From: a virus
Virus record (IMG/VR): IMGVR_UViG_3300031920_000341
Coordinates: 80,267 to 144,266 of that record
Length of the DNA: 64,000 bases
Direction: 5' to 3' (one strand)
Part shown: positions 32,544 to 43,016 of the stretch, one piece after another
Numbering within the stretch: the first letter of the stretch is position 1
Layout: each line of letters begins with the position of its first letter
The notes under the pieces: model-generated
Told to the model about the DNA's origin: nothing
Databases searched by the model: none
What the model saw: the letters and a program-made list of their open reading frames with translations, nothing else
Program-made: the position numbers and the translations under genes

Positions 32544-35500
32544 TGTCTTTGAATATTAGCTTTGATAGATTTCAGGAAAGTATTTCATCATTCCAGATGG
32601 TTCGTACTAATCCAAAATTAACAGGTAATGTTAAAATAAGTGTGGATTTCAACGAAGATATCTGGTTTAATTCTATTGATGCTAATGAACAATTAGCTAG
32701 TAGTGAATATAAAAAATTTCCTATATCGCTTACTGATAAACACGGAGTAAATCTTAGAAATTTTTTTAGAGCAGGAAAAACGCCACTTAATATCATTTTT
32801 GATGTTAAAAAGGAGGTTGATGATAAGTCAACCTCTTCTGATTATGCAAATCAATTCGATTTTTCAGGATATACATCTGGTGCAAAGTATCTTAAGAGTA
32901 AATTTTACGATGAACGATTTTCATATTTCGCTCCATTGTATTTAAAAGGAGATATACCACAATATTTTGTAATATTCAGAATAGACGGCCCAATGAATAA
33001 TAGCCAAACATTAAATGAAACAGTTATTAATAACAAAGAATATTTTCTTAAAATATTAAGAGAAGCAAAGGTAATTAAGACATTTGATTTAAGCGAAGAA
33101 ACAAATATTGGAAAATACGTCAAAAGTATTTTTAATGATAGTAAGAATAATAATTCAGACATTGATATTAGATTCAATAAAGATAATTTTACATATTGGA
33201 ATGGTTATTCGATTAAAAGTGGTAGTTATGTTAGCCGTGGCGAATATATGCAAAAAACATTTGAAGATGATTCACCAATTAAGATATTTGAAAAGTATGT
33301 AACAACTGGATATGAAAGACAAGGTATTATTAATCCTCATATTGTTAACTTAGAATTTTTCTTTGAAGATACTTTTGCTGATTATTATGATATGAATAGA
33401 TATATTGGATTTTATGTTAATAGCATAGATATGGTTGACATGGAATTTGATACAGATCGTTTATATGAAATGCAAAATGATTTAGGTAATTTACCTGTTA
33501 TAAAAGTAAAACCAAAGTTTATCGATGAATCAAGAATTATGACAAATACAAATGGTGTTAAACTTCCATTTGTTGGAAATATTACCGATATAGGTCCACT
33601 TGATTTTATGATTAATTCTAACAATATGATTTTACCTTATATTACAGGTAAAGATAAAACATTCTATACACTTGACCCAGATAATCCATTTGAAGTTTAT
33701 CATATAGATGAATTTGATTATGCGTTATTCAATATTAGAAATAAAAGCATGGATGTTGGCAATATGTATGGAACAGATCGTGTATTATTACAACAGAAAG
33801 CAAGTCAATTAGATAAACAAGGAAGATCATTTATTTGGATGGAATTCACAGATGATTTATCTAACTTTGATAGATTTTTAATTTATCACATAAATGGTTC
33901 TAAATTTGATGATACCCTTAATTTAAATTATGATGAGATTCATGTATTTAATGAATTTACACCAACATCTAATCCAGGTGAATATTATGTATATGAAGAT
34001 TATGTTGATCCAATTGATTCTTCAATATATGATTTATATTATATTAATGGTAAAATGTTACACGGTAGACCAGAATCAATAGTTGAAGCTATATCTGGTG
34101 CATTAAATACATTAGAGAAAATGCCATTTAACATTTATACAGAAGATGGTAAAATTTTATTTGTTAACAAAGCCGAAGGTAATCAAGATAGTAAATTTTC
34201 TATAAAATTTATTAGTACTTCATCTAGTTATCCTTATGTTACAATCAATAGATATACCAGTAATGATCTAATTGATACTATTATCTATGCTGAAGGTGGT
34301 TCTGATGATTGCTATAGAGTAAAGGTTGATGCTAAATATTATGAATATCTTACAGATAACCTTGGAAATATTTTATTAAAGACCAATAAATTCTGGGAAT
34401 ATTTACATAAGCTATCATATGATGTTGATGCTATTGATACAGGAAATATATCAGGTATTTTTAATAATATAGTATTATGTATTGATAAAACATATACTGA
34501 TGGTCTTGATATAACCGGTAATTTTATTTTAATAAAACGTGAATTTCATTCTCAATTAGGATTATTTTCATTTTATCCATTAAAAGATTTTGATTTTGGA
34601 TTTACCGATACAACTTATAACAGAATGCCATTATGGGAAATTTACAAATATTTTTTCATTCCGCCAAATACTAATTTAATAAAAGAAGGTATATGGTATA
34701 AAGTAGTAGGTGATGGTATAATTGAATATAATTCTATAGAATATAAAGCAGATGAGATATTCCAAGGTATTGTCAATAAAACCAGCTATACACTAAAGGA
34801 AGGTAATACATACATAATATATTCATCTGAAACATCAAGTGGAACAGATTTATTAGATATACCATTATATGATGGCGATAAAGACATTCAAAGATTTAAT
34901 GGATATTTTGCAATTCGCGATCCATTCCTTGAAAAAGAAAAAACTGATAATTATGATACAAGAGATGTATTCTTTGATAATATGTTAACATCTGAATATC
35001 ATTATTATAGAGAAAATTTTGTACCTGAATTAGCAATGGATTCTAGACTTGTACCTTATATTAGCAAATGGGGTTATGTTGATGGTAAGAATATAAGAGA
35101 TGTTAATTACAGATTGAATAATCATATATCATTTGGTATAAATAACTTTTCTCCGGATCATTTTGAATCTACTCAAAATCCACTTAATATGACACATGAG
35201 TGGTATTATCTTATAAGTGATTATGATTTTATAAATGATATATCAGTAAAGGTAAGTAATTATTCTTACTTTCCAACTGAATTAGATTTATTACAAACAT
35301 CTGCTATATTTACAGTAGAGACTGAATTCGAAGAATTCTTTAATTATACCTATGTAAATCAAGAAACACAACTTTCTAAAACACAGGAACGTTATTCTTA
35401 TATCAAATATAATAAAGTATTCAATAGATATGAAACATTCTTTAGGGGCGTTAAAATGATATTCAATGAACGTGATCTTAGTAATGATGAAGCGCTTCCA

Positions 35501-37414
35501 TCAGGAAAACCGCCAGTTAAGGTTAAATCAAGAAGATTTGATGATTATAGATTTACTGTGGTTTTAATTCCAAAACAAGAAGATATATTAGGGACCGCTC
35601 CACCTATAACATATAATTTTTATGAAAGTAAAGAAAATAAATTTATAATATTTGCGATAGAATTATATATTGGAGACATAACAAATGTTGATACTACTAT
35701 TCCTGAAATTACAGTTGATAATTATAGAGAGATGTTAACTAAAAGTAGTCCTAGTGATTCAACTGCTGATGGCGATTATAGAATATCATTTAATGAACAA
35801 GGTATATCTGATTTAACTTATTTGTACTTATATTCAGTACACAATAAAAAGTTTAGTAATTTACTTAATAATTTTTCAACAATAAAATTAACAGATATTT
35901 ATAGATTTGATTTATTACAAAGTTTAGGCGGAGATAATTATCTTATAAATGCTGAGGCTAATCCTAATTTTACTAATTATAAATTTAATGTTGGTAATGA
36001 AATTCAATCATTTAACGGAGTTTCTGTTATGATGATGGATCATATTGCATTAACCGATTTATTTTTTAATTTAGTTGATCCAATATCTAGTCCAGTACAA
36101 ATAATATCTGATAATCCAATGTTTCAAACAATTGATAGAGGAGTAAAGATTAAGAAAAAAAGCTATCAAGATTTTTATTTAACATATGGAGAAAATAGTT
36201 TATATACATCTATACCTACAACTAGTGTACCAACTAATTTTAGACAAGTAATGGGCGGTAAGAATTATTATAAGAATATATTTAGCATGATTTCATTTGC
36301 TCAAATAAAAGAATATATCAATTCAATTGATCCGGTTATTGAATATAATACATGGAATAGTACTGGGTTTACTAGTAATGAATTTTATGTAACCATTGTT
36401 AATCCTGATAAGGTTAAAAAAATGAATACAATAGTTCCTGTTGTAAATGAATCGCTTAAAATCGAACTTGGTTCAGAATCTGATGTTTCATTTGATTTAT
36501 ATAAACAAAGCATTAAACAAGGTTATGATATATTAAGATATTCTGGTGAATATGAACCAATATTTAAAGATATACTATTTTTTGATCGTGATGTTAATTT
36601 ACCAGAAAATGGAATTTCTAACATATTTATGTCTAATACTAAATTTGCAACTGATGTTGCTGATTTTGCTGTACTTAAAGATTTTACACACTTAAAGATA
36701 TCTGATAAATCTGTATTAAAAACAGAGAGTGATTTAAAATTATATCCTATTTATGAATTGATTGATGAAATAACAATTGGCAATGCTGATTATTATTATT
36801 TCTTATCTAATTGGGAATATGGTTATCATAAAAAATATATTGATAAAATTAATCATATTGATGTTCATGGTTCGTTGAGAATTGAAGAAGATTATAATTT
36901 CGTGGCTAAATTAATAAAACTAAAAGAAGAATTAGAATTGCTTGAATTTGAAGTTACTACACATAATGCACGTAGTAATATTGATAATTTAGATTTTAGT
37001 CAATATGAAATTGTTGTACAAGATGTTGATAATACAATAGTTGGTTATATTAACATAAAGAATATGTTAATCCGTTACTTATATGAAGATGGAATTTATG
37101 ATTTAATAAAAACATATTTAATTTATAATGTAACAACACTTGGAAAATTAACCATGAGAGAATATGTTAATTCATACATAGAAACTAATATAATTGATTT
37201 ATATAATGTTGATACAATTACATTTTTAGGCGAGGATTATAATAATGATGTTGATGCATCTAATCTATTTAGTAGTAGTTTAACAACTAACTCAAAAGAA
37301 TTTAAAGGTGTTGATATAAATAAAAAAGAGAAGTACTTGTATAAATTCACATATACAAAAAAAGATGGTGATAACAAGAAAATCAAATTTAAAACAAAAA
37401 TTAAGCTCATATAA
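32543..37414 (+). CDS. Giant virion structural protein, 1623 aa
   Basis: The largest complete gene in the window. It is beta-rich, aromatic and acidic, with no signal peptide. The N-terminal region has a block AKYLKSKFYDERFSYFAPLY followed by KGDIPQYFVIFRIDGP that I associate with large T4-like phage tail/baseplate proteins of unknown role. Short Ser/Pro loops recur (KSSPSDS near residue 1070). The C-terminal 60 residues are very basic (KKEKYLYKFTYTKKDGDNKK, then IKFKTKIKLI), which could bind nucleic acid or an acidic partner. The start overlaps the stop of the 1189-aa gene and its stop overlaps the start of the 686-aa gene (both TAATG), so these three are translationally coupled and probably form one substructure. 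Confidence 0.7.
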   Translation: MSLNISFDRFQESISSFQMVRTNPKLTGNVKISVDFNEDIWFNSIDANEQLASSEYKKFPISLTDKHGVNLRNFFRAGKTPLNIIFDVKKEVDDKSTSSDYANQFDFSGYTSGAKYLKSKFYDERFSYFAPLYLKGDIPQYFVIFRIDGPMNNSQTLNETVINNKEYFLKILREAKVIKTFDLSEETNIGKYVKSIFNDSKNNNSDIDIRFNKDNFTYWNGYSIKSGSYVSRGEYMQKTFEDDSPIKIFEKYVTTGYERQGIINPHIVNLEFFFEDTFADYYDMNRYIGFYVNSIDMVDMEFDTDRLYEMQNDLGNLPVIKVKPKFIDESRIMTNTNGVKLPFVGNITDIGPLDFMINSNNMILPYITGKDKTFYTLDPDNPFEVYHIDEFDYALFNIRNKSMDVGNMYGTDRVLLQQKASQLDKQGRSFIWMEFTDDLSNFDRFLIYHINGSKFDDTLNLNYDEIHVFNEFTPTSNPGEYYVYEDYVDPIDSSIYDLYYINGKMLHGRPESIVEAISGALNTLEKMPFNIYTEDGKILFVNKAEGNQDSKFSIKFISTSSSYPYVTINRYTSNDLIDTIIYAEGGSDDCYRVKVDAKYYEYLTDNLGNILLKTNKFWEYLHKLSYDVDAIDTGNISGIFNNIVLCIDKTYTDGLDITGNFILIKREFHSQLGLFSFYPLKDFDFGFTDTTYNRMPLWEIYKYFFIPPNTNLIKEGIWYKVVGDGIIEYNSIEYKADEIFQGIVNKTSYTLKEGNTYIIYSSETSSGTDLLDIPLYDGDKDIQRFNGYFAIRDPFLEKEKTDNYDTRDVFFDNMLTSEYHYYRENFVPELAMDSRLVPYISKWGYVDGKNIRDVNYRLNNHISFGINNFSPDHFESTQNPLNMTHEWYYLISDYDFINDISVKVSNYSYFPTELDLLQTSAIFTVETEFEEFFNYTYVNQETQLSKTQERYSYIKYNKVFNRYETFFRGVKMIFNERDLSNDEALPSGKPPVKVKSRRFDDYRFTVVLIPKQEDILGTAPPITYNFYESKENKFIIFAIELYIGDITNVDTTIPEITVDNYREMLTKSSPSDSTADGDYRISFNEQGISDLTYLYLYSVHNKKFSNLLNNFSTIKLTDIYRFDLLQSLGGDNYLINAEANPNFTNYKFNVGNEIQSFNGVSVMMMDHIALTDLFFNLVDPISSPVQIISDNPMFQTIDRGVKIKKKSYQDFYLTYGENSLYTSIPTTSVPTNFRQVMGGKNYYKNIFSMISFAQIKEYINSIDPVIEYNTWNSTGFTSNEFYVTIVNPDKVKKMNTIVPVVNESLKIELGSESDVSFDLYKQSIKQGYDILRYSGEYEPIFKDILFFDRDVNLPENGISNIFMSNTKFATDVADFAVLKDFTHLKISDKSVLKTESDLKLYPIYELIDEITIGNADYYYFLSNWEYGYHKKYIDKINHIDVHGSLRIEEDYNFVAKLIKLKEELELLEFEVTTHNARSNIDNLDFSQYEIVVQDVDNTIVGYINIKNMLIRYLYEDGIYDLIKTYLIYNVTTLGKLTMREYVNSYIETNIIDLYNVDTITFLGEDYNNDVDASNLFSSSLTTNSKEFKGVDINKKEKYLYKFTYTKKDGDNKKIKFKTKIKLI

Positions 37415-39474
37415 TGGCGATATCAATTAATTTAAAGGCACTTAGCATAAATGATTCACAGGAACAGTTCATAGAAAAACTAACGTATAATATGAACAAC
37501 TTGATAGAGCTTGGACTTGGCAAAGACGGTCCAGACGGTATCGGTTTACGTGGATACCCAGGTCCTATCGGAGACACTGGAGTTACTGGAACCAGAGGAA
37601 GTTTATGGTACAATGGTACTGTTCTTCCAACATCAGATCTTATTGCTGGAGATCAATTCTTACATGAATCTGAATATGCAATATATAGTAGAGAAGATGC
37701 TTCTCCTGATATATGGACAAAAACTATTGATTTTTATGAAATCATGAATAGTTTAATTAGTTCAGATGCAAGTAATACATTTGTTAGATTAAACCCAACA
37801 AATGATCCTAACAATACAATAATAGTATTCAAAGATGCAATTGAATCACCGTATCCATCTGCTGCACATCGCGATAGATTACTTATGCTTGATTTTGATT
37901 TTGTATCACTTGATAATAGTGATAATATAACAATAATACGTTCTGCTATTCAAAGCATTTATTCATTTGATAATTGGTCTTTACTAATTGGCGATGGCGA
38001 TTTATTGGTTGGTACCGAATTACCCGCTCTTGCAGATTCTCTTAAAATAAAAACAGATGTTAAAAGTTTATATGTACATTCTTATTTTAATTTATCATAT
38101 GATCAATTAGATACTGAAATTACTAAACATTCAGGATTTAGATTTCATACATCTAATTCAACAATAGATGAAGATGCAAGATTTTATATGAGCGCTGGTG
38201 CATTTCAATCAGATGTTGCCGCTTCATTGCCTGCAACAGGATATGCTGCATTTGCATTGCATTCTACTTATAATGATTATTTCTTTAATATAGCAGTAGA
38301 AGCAAGTTCAACTGATTTTTATACAGATAATAATAATCCAATAAAATTTAATCAAGATATACATCCAGCCACAAACTTAACATATGATATTGGTACAACA
38401 TCTTTACTTTTTAATGTATTATATGTAAATTCATTACGTGAAAGTATTTATATTGGTTCAGGTGGAGAGCTTGGTGTAAATATGACAGTATCAACATCAG
38501 AATCAATACTGGCAAAATTGCAAGTTAATGGTAGTATTTGGTTAGATGGCACAACAGATAGAAGTATAATAATGGGTGATAGTGCATCAACTGGTAATGA
38601 TTTAACAATTAAATCTGGCGATGCGGCATATGGTTTAATTTCTGGTGGTGATTTATATCTATATTCTGGAGATAATGGTGGTGGAACAAGCGGTAGTGTT
38701 AATGGTTCAAATATTTATATTAGACCAGGTGAACATTTGGGAATTGGTGATGTAGGTAAAATAATTATGGCTGAAGCTGGTGGTTCTCCTAATGGTGCTG
38801 TATGTATTGGTATGAGCGATATATATGCAAGAGATTATATATTAAATGTAAATGGACTATCATATTTCGGAAATAATATATTACTTAATGGTGATTCAAA
38901 TAGATCAATTACTGTAGATCAAACTGGTGATATAGAAACAGGTGCTTCATTAACGATACAAGCTGGAACAGGTGGTGTTGGTGATTATGTCGGTGGCGAT
39001 TTATATTTATATGCAGGAAGTAATGACGGTAGTTCTAGTAGGGGTATAAATGGACCTAATGTATACATTAAAGGTGGTGAACCTGCATTAACTTATAGAT
39101 GGGGAGATGTTATTATGGTAGCAGATGGCACAACAGCTGAAGGTAGAGTACTTATTGGAACAGATACAACTTCATCTACTGATACTATACTTACAGTTAA
39201 TGGCGATACTTATATTGATACTAAATTAGGTATTAATATTGTAGCACAACAACACTTACATGTTAAACACATTCTTAGATTAGAACCATATTCTGGTACA
39301 CTTGTAGCATTTGAATCAGCATATAGCAGTAGTTTAGATACTGGTGATATGTTTACAATTATTGATGTAACTATTTGTAAAGTTCAATTATATATGTATG
39401 TAAGTGAAGTAGCTTCACCAGGAAGTCAATTACTTCATGAATGGGATATTGATGGATGTACACCTGTAGGATAA
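37414..39474 (+). CDS. Fibre protein with collagen-like segment, 686 aa
   Basis: Residues 1-34 are a helical anchor (DSQEQFIEKLTYNMNNLIEL). Residues about 36-62 are a collagen-like Gly-X-Y tract (GKDGPDGIGLRGYPGPIGDT, then GVTGTRGS), which would make a trimeric triple helix. Residues 63-330 are mixed; residues 330-600 hold two near-repeats of a beta motif (SGGDLYLYSGDNGGGTSGSV... and VGGDLYLYAGSNDGSSSRGI...), each with a NxYI(R/K)xGE strand. The 40-residue C-terminus (YMYVSEVASPGSQLLHEWDI) may be the tip or a chaperone-like cap. A trimeric tail or whisker fibre is likely. Last gene of the plus-strand run; convergent with 39479-40309 (4-nt gap). Confidence 0.7.
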   Translation: MAISINLKALSINDSQEQFIEKLTYNMNNLIELGLGKDGPDGIGLRGYPGPIGDTGVTGTRGSLWYNGTVLPTSDLIAGDQFLHESEYAIYSREDASPDIWTKTIDFYEIMNSLISSDASNTFVRLNPTNDPNNTIIVFKDAIESPYPSAAHRDRLLMLDFDFVSLDNSDNITIIRSAIQSIYSFDNWSLLIGDGDLLVGTELPALADSLKIKTDVKSLYVHSYFNLSYDQLDTEITKHSGFRFHTSNSTIDEDARFYMSAGAFQSDVAASLPATGYAAFALHSTYNDYFFNIAVEASSTDFYTDNNNPIKFNQDIHPATNLTYDIGTTSLLFNVLYVNSLRESIYIGSGGELGVNMTVSTSESILAKLQVNGSIWLDGTTDRSIIMGDSASTGNDLTIKSGDAAYGLISGGDLYLYSGDNGGGTSGSVNGSNIYIRPGEHLGIGDVGKIIMAEAGGSPNGAVCIGMSDIYARDYILNVNGLSYFGNNILLNGDSNRSITVDQTGDIETGASLTIQAGTGGVGDYVGGDLYLYAGSNDGSSSRGINGPNVYIKGGEPALTYRWGDVIMVADGTTAEGRVLIGTDTTSSTDTILTVNGDTYIDTKLGINIVAQQHLHVKHILRLEPYSGTLVAFESAYSSSLDTGDMFTIIDVTICKVQLYMYVSEVASPGSQLLHEWDIDGCTPVG

Positions 39475-39478
39475 AAAT

Positions 39479-40309
39479 TTAAAATGCAGGGGTAAGATGA
39501 TAAGGAAATTTATTTTCTGTTTCAATTACATTTAACATATTTTTGAATATTGACGGATTAAATTCTTTTGGACCAATAAATACACGGTTCATCATTACTA
39601 TATCTTTGGCTAAATAAATTCCTTTATTTACAGAATTACGTTTATTCATATTAACGTAAAATGAATTAGAAGTTTCAATTGGATCGTTATTATCAAAATT
39701 ATATTCAATAATTTTTTCAAGTAATTCTTCATTATCTTCATCATTAAGAAATTCAACTTCAAAACATTTTGTCATTTCATGTAAATAAGTAAGTTTATTG
39801 CCAAAAGATAATTTCCAAACTTGATGTTTAGATTTAAATCCGTCAGTAATTATAATATAGACAGAATCATCATTTTGATGTAATTTATCATTTTCAAAAT
39901 AGAATGAGCCTTCTGACATGAATTCAATCATTTCTTCAAGATAATTAGTTATGTTTTTATCAAGTATTTCTTTAGTATTCCAAATAACATTTGCAGTATC
40001 ACTAAACTTACTATCTTCTTTGAAATCAGCAAGTAACATATCAAGCATTTTATCATTCTTAATTTTCTTAAGTCTATTGTCATACATTTTATTTTCATCA
40101 ATAAATGTATTAAGATTTAGTGCATGATATATTATTTCATAAAAATGTTTGAAGTTTTTATTTTTTAAAGCATCATTGTATTGTTTATCCGCATTCAGAA
40201 TAGTTAATTCAACCATTTCCGGATCTATTAAATCCTTATTTGGTTTATCTAACGTAATCCAATTATATGGTAATAATTCTTTCGCCTTAATTCTTCTAGC
40301 CATTATCAT
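39479..40309 (-). CDS. Hypothetical protein, 276 aa
   Basis: Not recognised. Largely helical in the N-terminal half (ADKQYNDALKNKNFKHFYEI, then DNRLKKIKNDKMLDMLLADF), with a beta segment at about 150-190 (VYIIITDGFKSKHQVWKLSF). Two candidate starts exist: ATG at 40307-40309, and ATG two codons later at 40301-40303 (MARRIKAKELLPYNW). The second gives better spacing to a TATAAGTA box at 40328-40335. A minority-strand gene inserted between structural genes, with its own promoter-like element; possibly regulatory or an assembly factor. Confidence 0.6.
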   Translation of the reverse strand: MIMARRIKAKELLPYNWITLDKPNKDLIDPEMVELTILNADKQYNDALKNKNFKHFYEIIYHALNLNTFIDENKMYDNRLKKIKNDKMLDMLLADFKEDSKFSDTANVIWNTKEILDKNITNYLEEMIEFMSEGSFYFENDKLHQNDDSVYIIITDGFKSKHQVWKLSFGNKLTYLHEMTKCFEVEFLNDEDNEELLEKIIEYNFDNNDPIETSNSFYVNMNKRNSVNKGIYLAKDIVMMNRVFIGPKEFNPSIFKNMLNVIETENKFPYHLTPAF

Positions 40310-40327
40310 ATGATACTTTTAATTATT

Positions 40328-40335
40328 TACTTATA
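40328..40335 (-). promoter_or_regulatory. Late-promoter-like box TATAAGTA upstream of the 276-aa gene
   Basis: Minus-strand TATAAGTAAATAATT differs from the T4-like late box TATAAATA at one position. It lies 19-26 nt before the first candidate ATG and 25-32 nt before the second. Confidence 0.35.
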
Positions 40336-40365
40336 AGTTTTACCAATAGATTTTGTAAAGTTTTG

Positions 40366-40373
40366 GATAAATA
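40366..40373 (+). promoter_or_regulatory. Late-promoter-like box GATAAATA upstream of the 601-aa gene
   Basis: GATAAATAATAAAAATG precedes the ATG at 40394 by 21-28 nt. The extended sequence is the same as that of the minus-strand box at 7043-7050. Confidence 0.5.
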
Positions 40374-40393
40374 ATAAAAATGTTCGTATTAGT

Positions 40394-42199
40394 ATGGGAA
40401 ATATTGCGTTAAAGATAATACCAAGTACCGAAAAGAATTATATAAGCTATAGTAAAAATTATAGAATATTTGGTACAGTGGAGAAAATTGAGTATGCAAG
40501 TAAAATTGTTAACTTCAAAGACTCAGTTTCTATAGGAAGTAATGATATCCAATTGCTTAATAGATTTTTTAGATATTCTAAAAACAAAGATATTTGGTCA
40601 ATGTGGTATGATATTGATAATGGTAGTTCACCTAATATGAGTGAAATAGCCGCAATTATATTAAATCCAGATGAAGATTTTTACGTTGAACTTAAATATG
40701 AATATGATAATGGAACAAATAATACTTTGCCAGATTCAATAGTTATCAATTTTGCGACCATTTATATTGAACTGGACGGTCCAAAAGTTACCCTAGGTGA
40801 TATTACTCCAAATGTTGCATGTTCAGATGAGAGTTGCCTTAGTGTCGTAATCAATAGGGATCCTTCATTTGATCCTTATGCTGTTGGTGATATGACTAAA
40901 CTTGCACAGAATATGTCGTTTGCCGTGAATCAAATATTTGGTTTAGATTCAGTATATTTTCATACATCACCGGTCGAAGGAGCTGGTGATTATATTTTCA
41001 AAGAATGGAACTTATATGATGTAGATGCAATGAAATGTGTTAAAATAGCATTACCTGGTAATAAATTTCCTGATAATATGCCATACTTTCATGAAGATGG
41101 ATTAGATTATGAAGAACCATTTGAAGTGCATATCGATAAGATTTATTTTGAAAGTATTTTTGGTAAAGAAGCTGAACCACGAAATAAAGATTTTGTATAT
41201 TTTCCATTAGTTAACAGGATTTATAAAATATCCGGCGCATATTTAAAACGTGGGTTTATGATGCAACATATATTTTGGAGATTAATGTTAACTAAATTTA
41301 AACCAAACATTAATTATATATTAAAAGCAGAAGAAACTCAATATTTAGATAACCTACTTCTAAATAGTGAGAATACCCTATCTGAAATTGCAAATAAAGA
41401 GACAGAGGACGCTTTAATGCCAAAACAGTATAAAACCATATCAGAACGATTTGATGAGACCAGACGAGCTCTAAATGAGAATTTGATAATGAAACAACTT
41501 AGCTTATATTATAACTATAATATGTTTATTGAATATTATTATGATCAAAATGAAATGCTTGATGATACATATCCGGTAGTATACAAGGAATCACCTAAAT
41601 TAAATGATGAAGTTCAGAATATTACATATACTTCATTATTTAAAATGAATTCAGATACAACTATGATTGAGTTGTTATATGGCAAAGAAATACCAGGTTC
41701 ACCTAGTTCGCCCAGTGATGATACAAGCGGAATTCATTTATATGGAATGTATGATGCAGCACTTGAATTAATAAACATATTTATTGTAATAAATGATATT
41801 ATAGAAATTGTTACAATAGAAGATGTAGAAATAGATAAATGGTATGGTATTATATTACAAGCATCGGTTGAATTTAACCAATATTCATTATTTGTATATG
41901 ATACAACCGTTGATTCTATTGATGAAGGAAATATTACAGATTTTAATTTAAAGAAAAGACATATTGTTCAAGTTGCATATTCAAGTCCTAATCCTTTAGA
42001 ATTTAATGTTGATGCATATTATACAATTAAGAAAAGCAATATTGACTTAGCTAATATACGAATATTTAAAACAAATATTAAAGAAGAACAACATTCATAT
42101 ATTTTAAGTAGTTTATTTGTTAAAAACGAAAGTGATCTTATTTTAATCGATAATTGTAGACCTAGACTTAATGCACCATTCATAGCAAAATCAAGATAA
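40394..42199 (+). CDS. Virion protein with N-terminal 'FRYS-WSxW' module; possible neck (gp14-like) protein, 601 aa
   Basis: Residues about 53-126 form a beta module (NRFFRYSKNKDIWSMWYDI, FYVELKYEYDNG, VINFATIYIELDG) shared with the C-terminus of the gp55-like sigma protein. Residues about 225-300 contain EVHIDKIYFESIFG, then DFVYFPLVNRIYKISGAYLK, reminiscent of the 'GDLVYFPxxNxLFEI' block of T4-type neck protein gp14; homology is uncertain. Residues 310-370 are helical. A Ser/Pro loop PGSPSSPSDD occurs near residue 440, like that in the 1007-aa protein. The next gene, 13 nt on, is gp15-like, which supports a neck/tail-completion neighbourhood. Confidence 0.6.
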   Translation: MGNIALKIIPSTEKNYISYSKNYRIFGTVEKIEYASKIVNFKDSVSIGSNDIQLLNRFFRYSKNKDIWSMWYDIDNGSSPNMSEIAAIILNPDEDFYVELKYEYDNGTNNTLPDSIVINFATIYIELDGPKVTLGDITPNVACSDESCLSVVINRDPSFDPYAVGDMTKLAQNMSFAVNQIFGLDSVYFHTSPVEGAGDYIFKEWNLYDVDAMKCVKIALPGNKFPDNMPYFHEDGLDYEEPFEVHIDKIYFESIFGKEAEPRNKDFVYFPLVNRIYKISGAYLKRGFMMQHIFWRLMLTKFKPNINYILKAEETQYLDNLLLNSENTLSEIANKETEDALMPKQYKTISERFDETRRALNENLIMKQLSLYYNYNMFIEYYYDQNEMLDDTYPVVYKESPKLNDEVQNITYTSLFKMNSDTTMIELLYGKEIPGSPSSPSDDTSGIHLYGMYDAALELINIFIVINDIIEIVTIEDVEIDKWYGIILQASVEFNQYSLFVYDTTVDSIDEGNITDFNLKKRHIVQVAYSSPNPLEFNVDAYYTIKKSNIDLANIRIFKTNIKEEQHSYILSSLFVKNESDLILIDNCRPRLNAPFIAKSR

Positions 42200-42212
42200 A
42201 AACATAAAAGAA

Positions 42213-43016
42213 ATGATACAAAAGAATAATTTAAAAAATAATGTATTTAGAAATGCAACAATTGCAGCATTGGATCATTTGAATCGTGTAATTATATTAC
42301 AACAACATGAAACAGATGGAATTCATGAATATCCAATAAAATTCTTTTACGATTTTAAAAACGATAAACAGTTTATAAAAGATATGTTTTTAGAATTGCC
42401 GCATGGTTGTGCTATACCTAGTCATGCCGAAGGTAATTTTGATATAAGTCCCAAAGGTACATTAATTCTTAATAATTTTGTTGTAAAAAAAGATGAAATA
42501 ACAAATAGATTTGTTCGTGCCACAAAATCTCAAATAACATATGATGAAAATAATAATCCACAAAAGAAAGCATATTCTGGTTTAATGTTTGTAATGCCTA
42601 TGAAGTTATCATATACGTTAACATTATATTCGGATTCTCAACTTCAAATGTATTTATTGGCACAAGAAGTGTTATCACAAGTATACAAGAATACTATACT
42701 ATATTATGAATACGATGGAATGAGAATGCCAGTACAACTATATATTGGAGAAGATCCAAATGCAACATTACCAACCGAATTTAAATGGGAAAATGATGAT
42801 GAACATAGAATGCAAATTGCAGTATCTGTTGAAACATTTTTACCGGTATTTGATGAAAAATCATTAATATTTAAAGGTAATAGAATACACGAATTTTATA
42901 ACAATATTTATAATGATAATCAAGAGTATTTAATTAGAGCGGATGTTGTTACAAAAGATACTGTACTTAAAGTTAATCCTACTGAATCATCACAGGATGA
43001 TATAAATTTAGGTTAA
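42213..43016 (+). CDS. gp15-like tail sheath stabilizer/completion protein, 267 aa
   Basis: Length and pattern match T4 gp15 (272 aa): an N-terminal VFRNATIAALDHLNRVIILQ (gp15: FRRYATLMGDLFSNIQIKR), then YPIKFFYDFKNDKQFIKDMF, a 'LPHGCAIPSHAEGNFDIS' segment (gp15: LPRINLHLVDF), PMKLSYTLTLYSDSQLQMYL then LAQEVLSQVY (gp15: IYELSIFTRYEDDMFQIVEQ then ILPYF), and HRMQIAVSVETFLPVFDE near the C-terminus (gp15: WSLTFEVNGWMYPP). gp15 caps the tail tube and sheath and joins the head connector. Its 3' end overlaps that of the convergent tube-like gene by 9 nt. Confidence 0.65.
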   Translation: MIQKNNLKNNVFRNATIAALDHLNRVIILQQHETDGIHEYPIKFFYDFKNDKQFIKDMFLELPHGCAIPSHAEGNFDISPKGTLILNNFVVKKDEITNRFVRATKSQITYDENNNPQKKAYSGLMFVMPMKLSYTLTLYSDSQLQMYLLAQEVLSQVYKNTILYYEYDGMRMPVQLYIGEDPNATLPTEFKWENDDEHRMQIAVSVETFLPVFDEKSLIFKGNRIHEFYNNIYNDNQEYLIRADVVTKDTVLKVNPTESSQDDINLG

